A stretch of 13,716 nucleotides of DNA from an uncultured Flavobacteriales bacterium (lineage in GTDB: Bacteria > Bacteroidota > Bacteroidia > Flavobacteriales > Crocinitomicaceae), in the NCBI GenBank assembly GCA_946479125.1, contig CAMLET010000026.1, positions 1 to 13,716 of the forward strand, given 5' to 3'. Within the stretch, counting starts at the first letter, position 1; each line of letters starts with the position of its first letter. The position numbers and the translations under genes were made by a program. Under the pieces are notes generated by a model, which searched no databases, was not told the DNA's origin, and saw only the letters and a program-made list of their open reading frames with translations. This document shows positions 12,644 through 13,716 of the stretch, piece after piece.

Positions 12644-13716
12644 TTAACTCCCCTTTAAGGCATGAATCGTCTCAAACTCAAATGTAATTTTCTCCAATTC
12701 CACCTTCATCTGCTTCAATTCTTCTGTCCCCTTAAATCCAGGCTCTTTCAATAAATTCTTGATATGAGAAAGCGTTTCTTTCGCTTCTTCAATTTCCATG
12801 TAAGCTAATTGTGCGCTCATCAACTCAATTAGATGAGAAAGGGTATCTAATTCTTTTGAAATTGATTCTGTATCAGTATGTTGAAGTATAAATGTTAAAG
12901 AATTTATTTCACGGGTTAAACGAATGCAAGCTCCAACCTGAGCAAAGCTGGAATCGACTTTTGTTCGTGCAAATTCAGGCTCTTCATACATACGCTGAAT
13001 ACAAGCGAAAACGTCATTGTTCGCAGCTTCGGTTATACGACGATTTCTGATCCATGTAACGGGATACGTCTTTTTAATGTGTTGTGAAATGACTTGCTTA
13101 AAGTAAGTACCGTTGCTTAACAGGGCTTTCTTTATGAGATTTGGGAAACGTTGATTCTCCCAAACCGGCCAGAACATTGAACTGATCAATAATGCCAATC
13201 CTGCTCCAAGAGAAGTGGAAATCAAACGCCAGCCAATCAACTGCCAGGATGTTTGCTGTGTCATCTGCATCAGAATTACCATCATTATGGTGACAAACAA
13301 AACCCCGATTTTGTAGTTGTTTCGCAGAAAATAGGCGACAAAAAACGAAATGAAGATCAGAATGTAAGTGAAGTAATAATGAGGAATGGGAAGAAGCATG
13401 ATGAAACCTCCAATCAGAATACCTATAAATGTTCCAAGTATGCGTTCAACGCCTTTTTTCTTGGTGGCACCATAATAAGGTTGGATTACGATCAACATGG
13501 TTAATGCAATCCAATGTCCGTGATCGATCTTGAAAAACTTAAAGATGAAAACAGAAAAAGCCATTCCAAGCGCAACTCGTACAGCGTAATTGAACTGTTG
13601 TGAATTGAAATTGAAAATATCCTTTAATAAAACGCCTACTTTTCTCGGTTTAAGTCCAAGAATGAATTGATTTAAGGACAATTTATAATTCTCAAAGTAA
13701 AGCTGTTGTTTGTTGT
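12644..13716 (-). CDS. FUSC/YccS-family membrane protein, C-terminal part
   Basis: Partial gene cut by the right edge: the frame is open to base 13716, so the TTG at 13681 is not the start. Visible are 356 residues. The first part (NKQQLYFENYKLSLNQF...) is the linker before the second hydrophobic half of a YccS-like protein. Six membrane segments follow at about visible residues 43-60, 67-81, 94-110, 113-129, 133-150 and 161-181, with a HGHWIALTMLIVIQPYYGAT loop and a GVERILGTFIG motif of the fusaric-acid-resistance fold. A long helical cytoplasmic tail runs from about 190 to the end. Family members are about 700 residues, so roughly the N-terminal half is missing. Members are proposed efflux or envelope proteins; the substrate is unknown. 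It converges on bioA with a 34-nt gap. Confidence 0.87.
   Translation of the reverse strand, partial: NKQQLYFENYKLSLNQFILGLKPRKVGVLLKDIFNFNSQQFNYAVRVALGMAFSVFIFKFFKIDHGHWIALTMLIVIQPYYGATKKKGVERILGTFIGILIGGFIMLLPIPHYYFTYILIFISFFVAYFLRNNYKIGVLFVTIMMVILMQMTQQTSWQLIGWRLISTSLGAGLALLISSMFWPVWENQRFPNLIKKALLSNGTYFKQVISQHIKKTYPVTWIRNRRITEAANNDVFACIQRMYEEPEFARTKVDSSFAQVGACIRLTREINSLTFILQHTDTESISKELDTLSHLIELMSAQLAYMEIEEAKETLSHIKNLLKEPGFKGTEELKQMKVELEKITFEFETIHALKGS

Noticed and set aside
13679..13681. TTG as start of the FUSC gene
   Set aside because: The frame stays open to 13716 and the family is about twice as long, so this is an internal leucine.

Overview
The window looks like chromosomal DNA of a Bacteroidota bacterium, most likely of the flavobacterial side. 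The DNA is AT-rich. It carries a TonB-dependent receptor with an N-terminal carboxypeptidase-regulatory-like domain, paired with a DUF4249 lipoprotein. Start codons lack strong Shine-Dalgarno sequences. Several intergenic gaps carry the TAnnTTTG -7 box typical of this phylum. No integrase, transposase, phage gene, CRISPR array, tRNA or rRNA was seen. Most of the content is conserved metabolic and envelope genes.

Layout, left to right. (1) 1-675 (+): the C-terminal two thirds of a YeiH/UPF0324 membrane transporter, cut by the left edge. It is followed at 769-2178 (+) by a persulfide dioxygenase fused to two rhodanese domains (CstB-like). The two suggest sulfide/persulfide oxidation and sulfur-anion handling. 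(2) 4031-2248 (-): a PlsC-type acyltransferase overlapping a GNAT-type acyltransferase by 4 nt. The pairing resembles the OlsA/OlsB and GlsA/GlsB enzymes that make amino-acid-containing lipids. (3) 7476-4121 (-): an outer-membrane TonB-dependent receptor overlapping a DUF4249 lipoprotein by 19 nt, probably an uptake pair with unknown substrate. (4) 7477-7720: a divergent intergenic region with two back-to-back -7 boxes, a hairpin, and a short stretch resembling a decayed ORF6N-domain gene. (5) 7721-12609 (+): pheT, a YcxB-like two-helix membrane protein, bioD and bioA, closely spaced and probably co-transcribed. (6) 13716-12644 (-): the C-terminal part of a FUSC/YccS-type membrane protein, cut by the right edge.

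The least expected structure is in the gaps between genes. Two gaps (2178-2248 and 4040-4121) are filled from stop codon to stop codon, or nearly so, by tandem 7-nt units close to RTTAYNA, which then run in inverted orientation and make long imperfect hairpins. A third gap has a GGGCGAAA/TTTCGCCC hairpin, and a fourth has short GC-rich 9-nt units. I did not find a complete, clearly undescribed multi-gene system. The receptor/DUF4249 pair is the best candidate for uncharacterised function.
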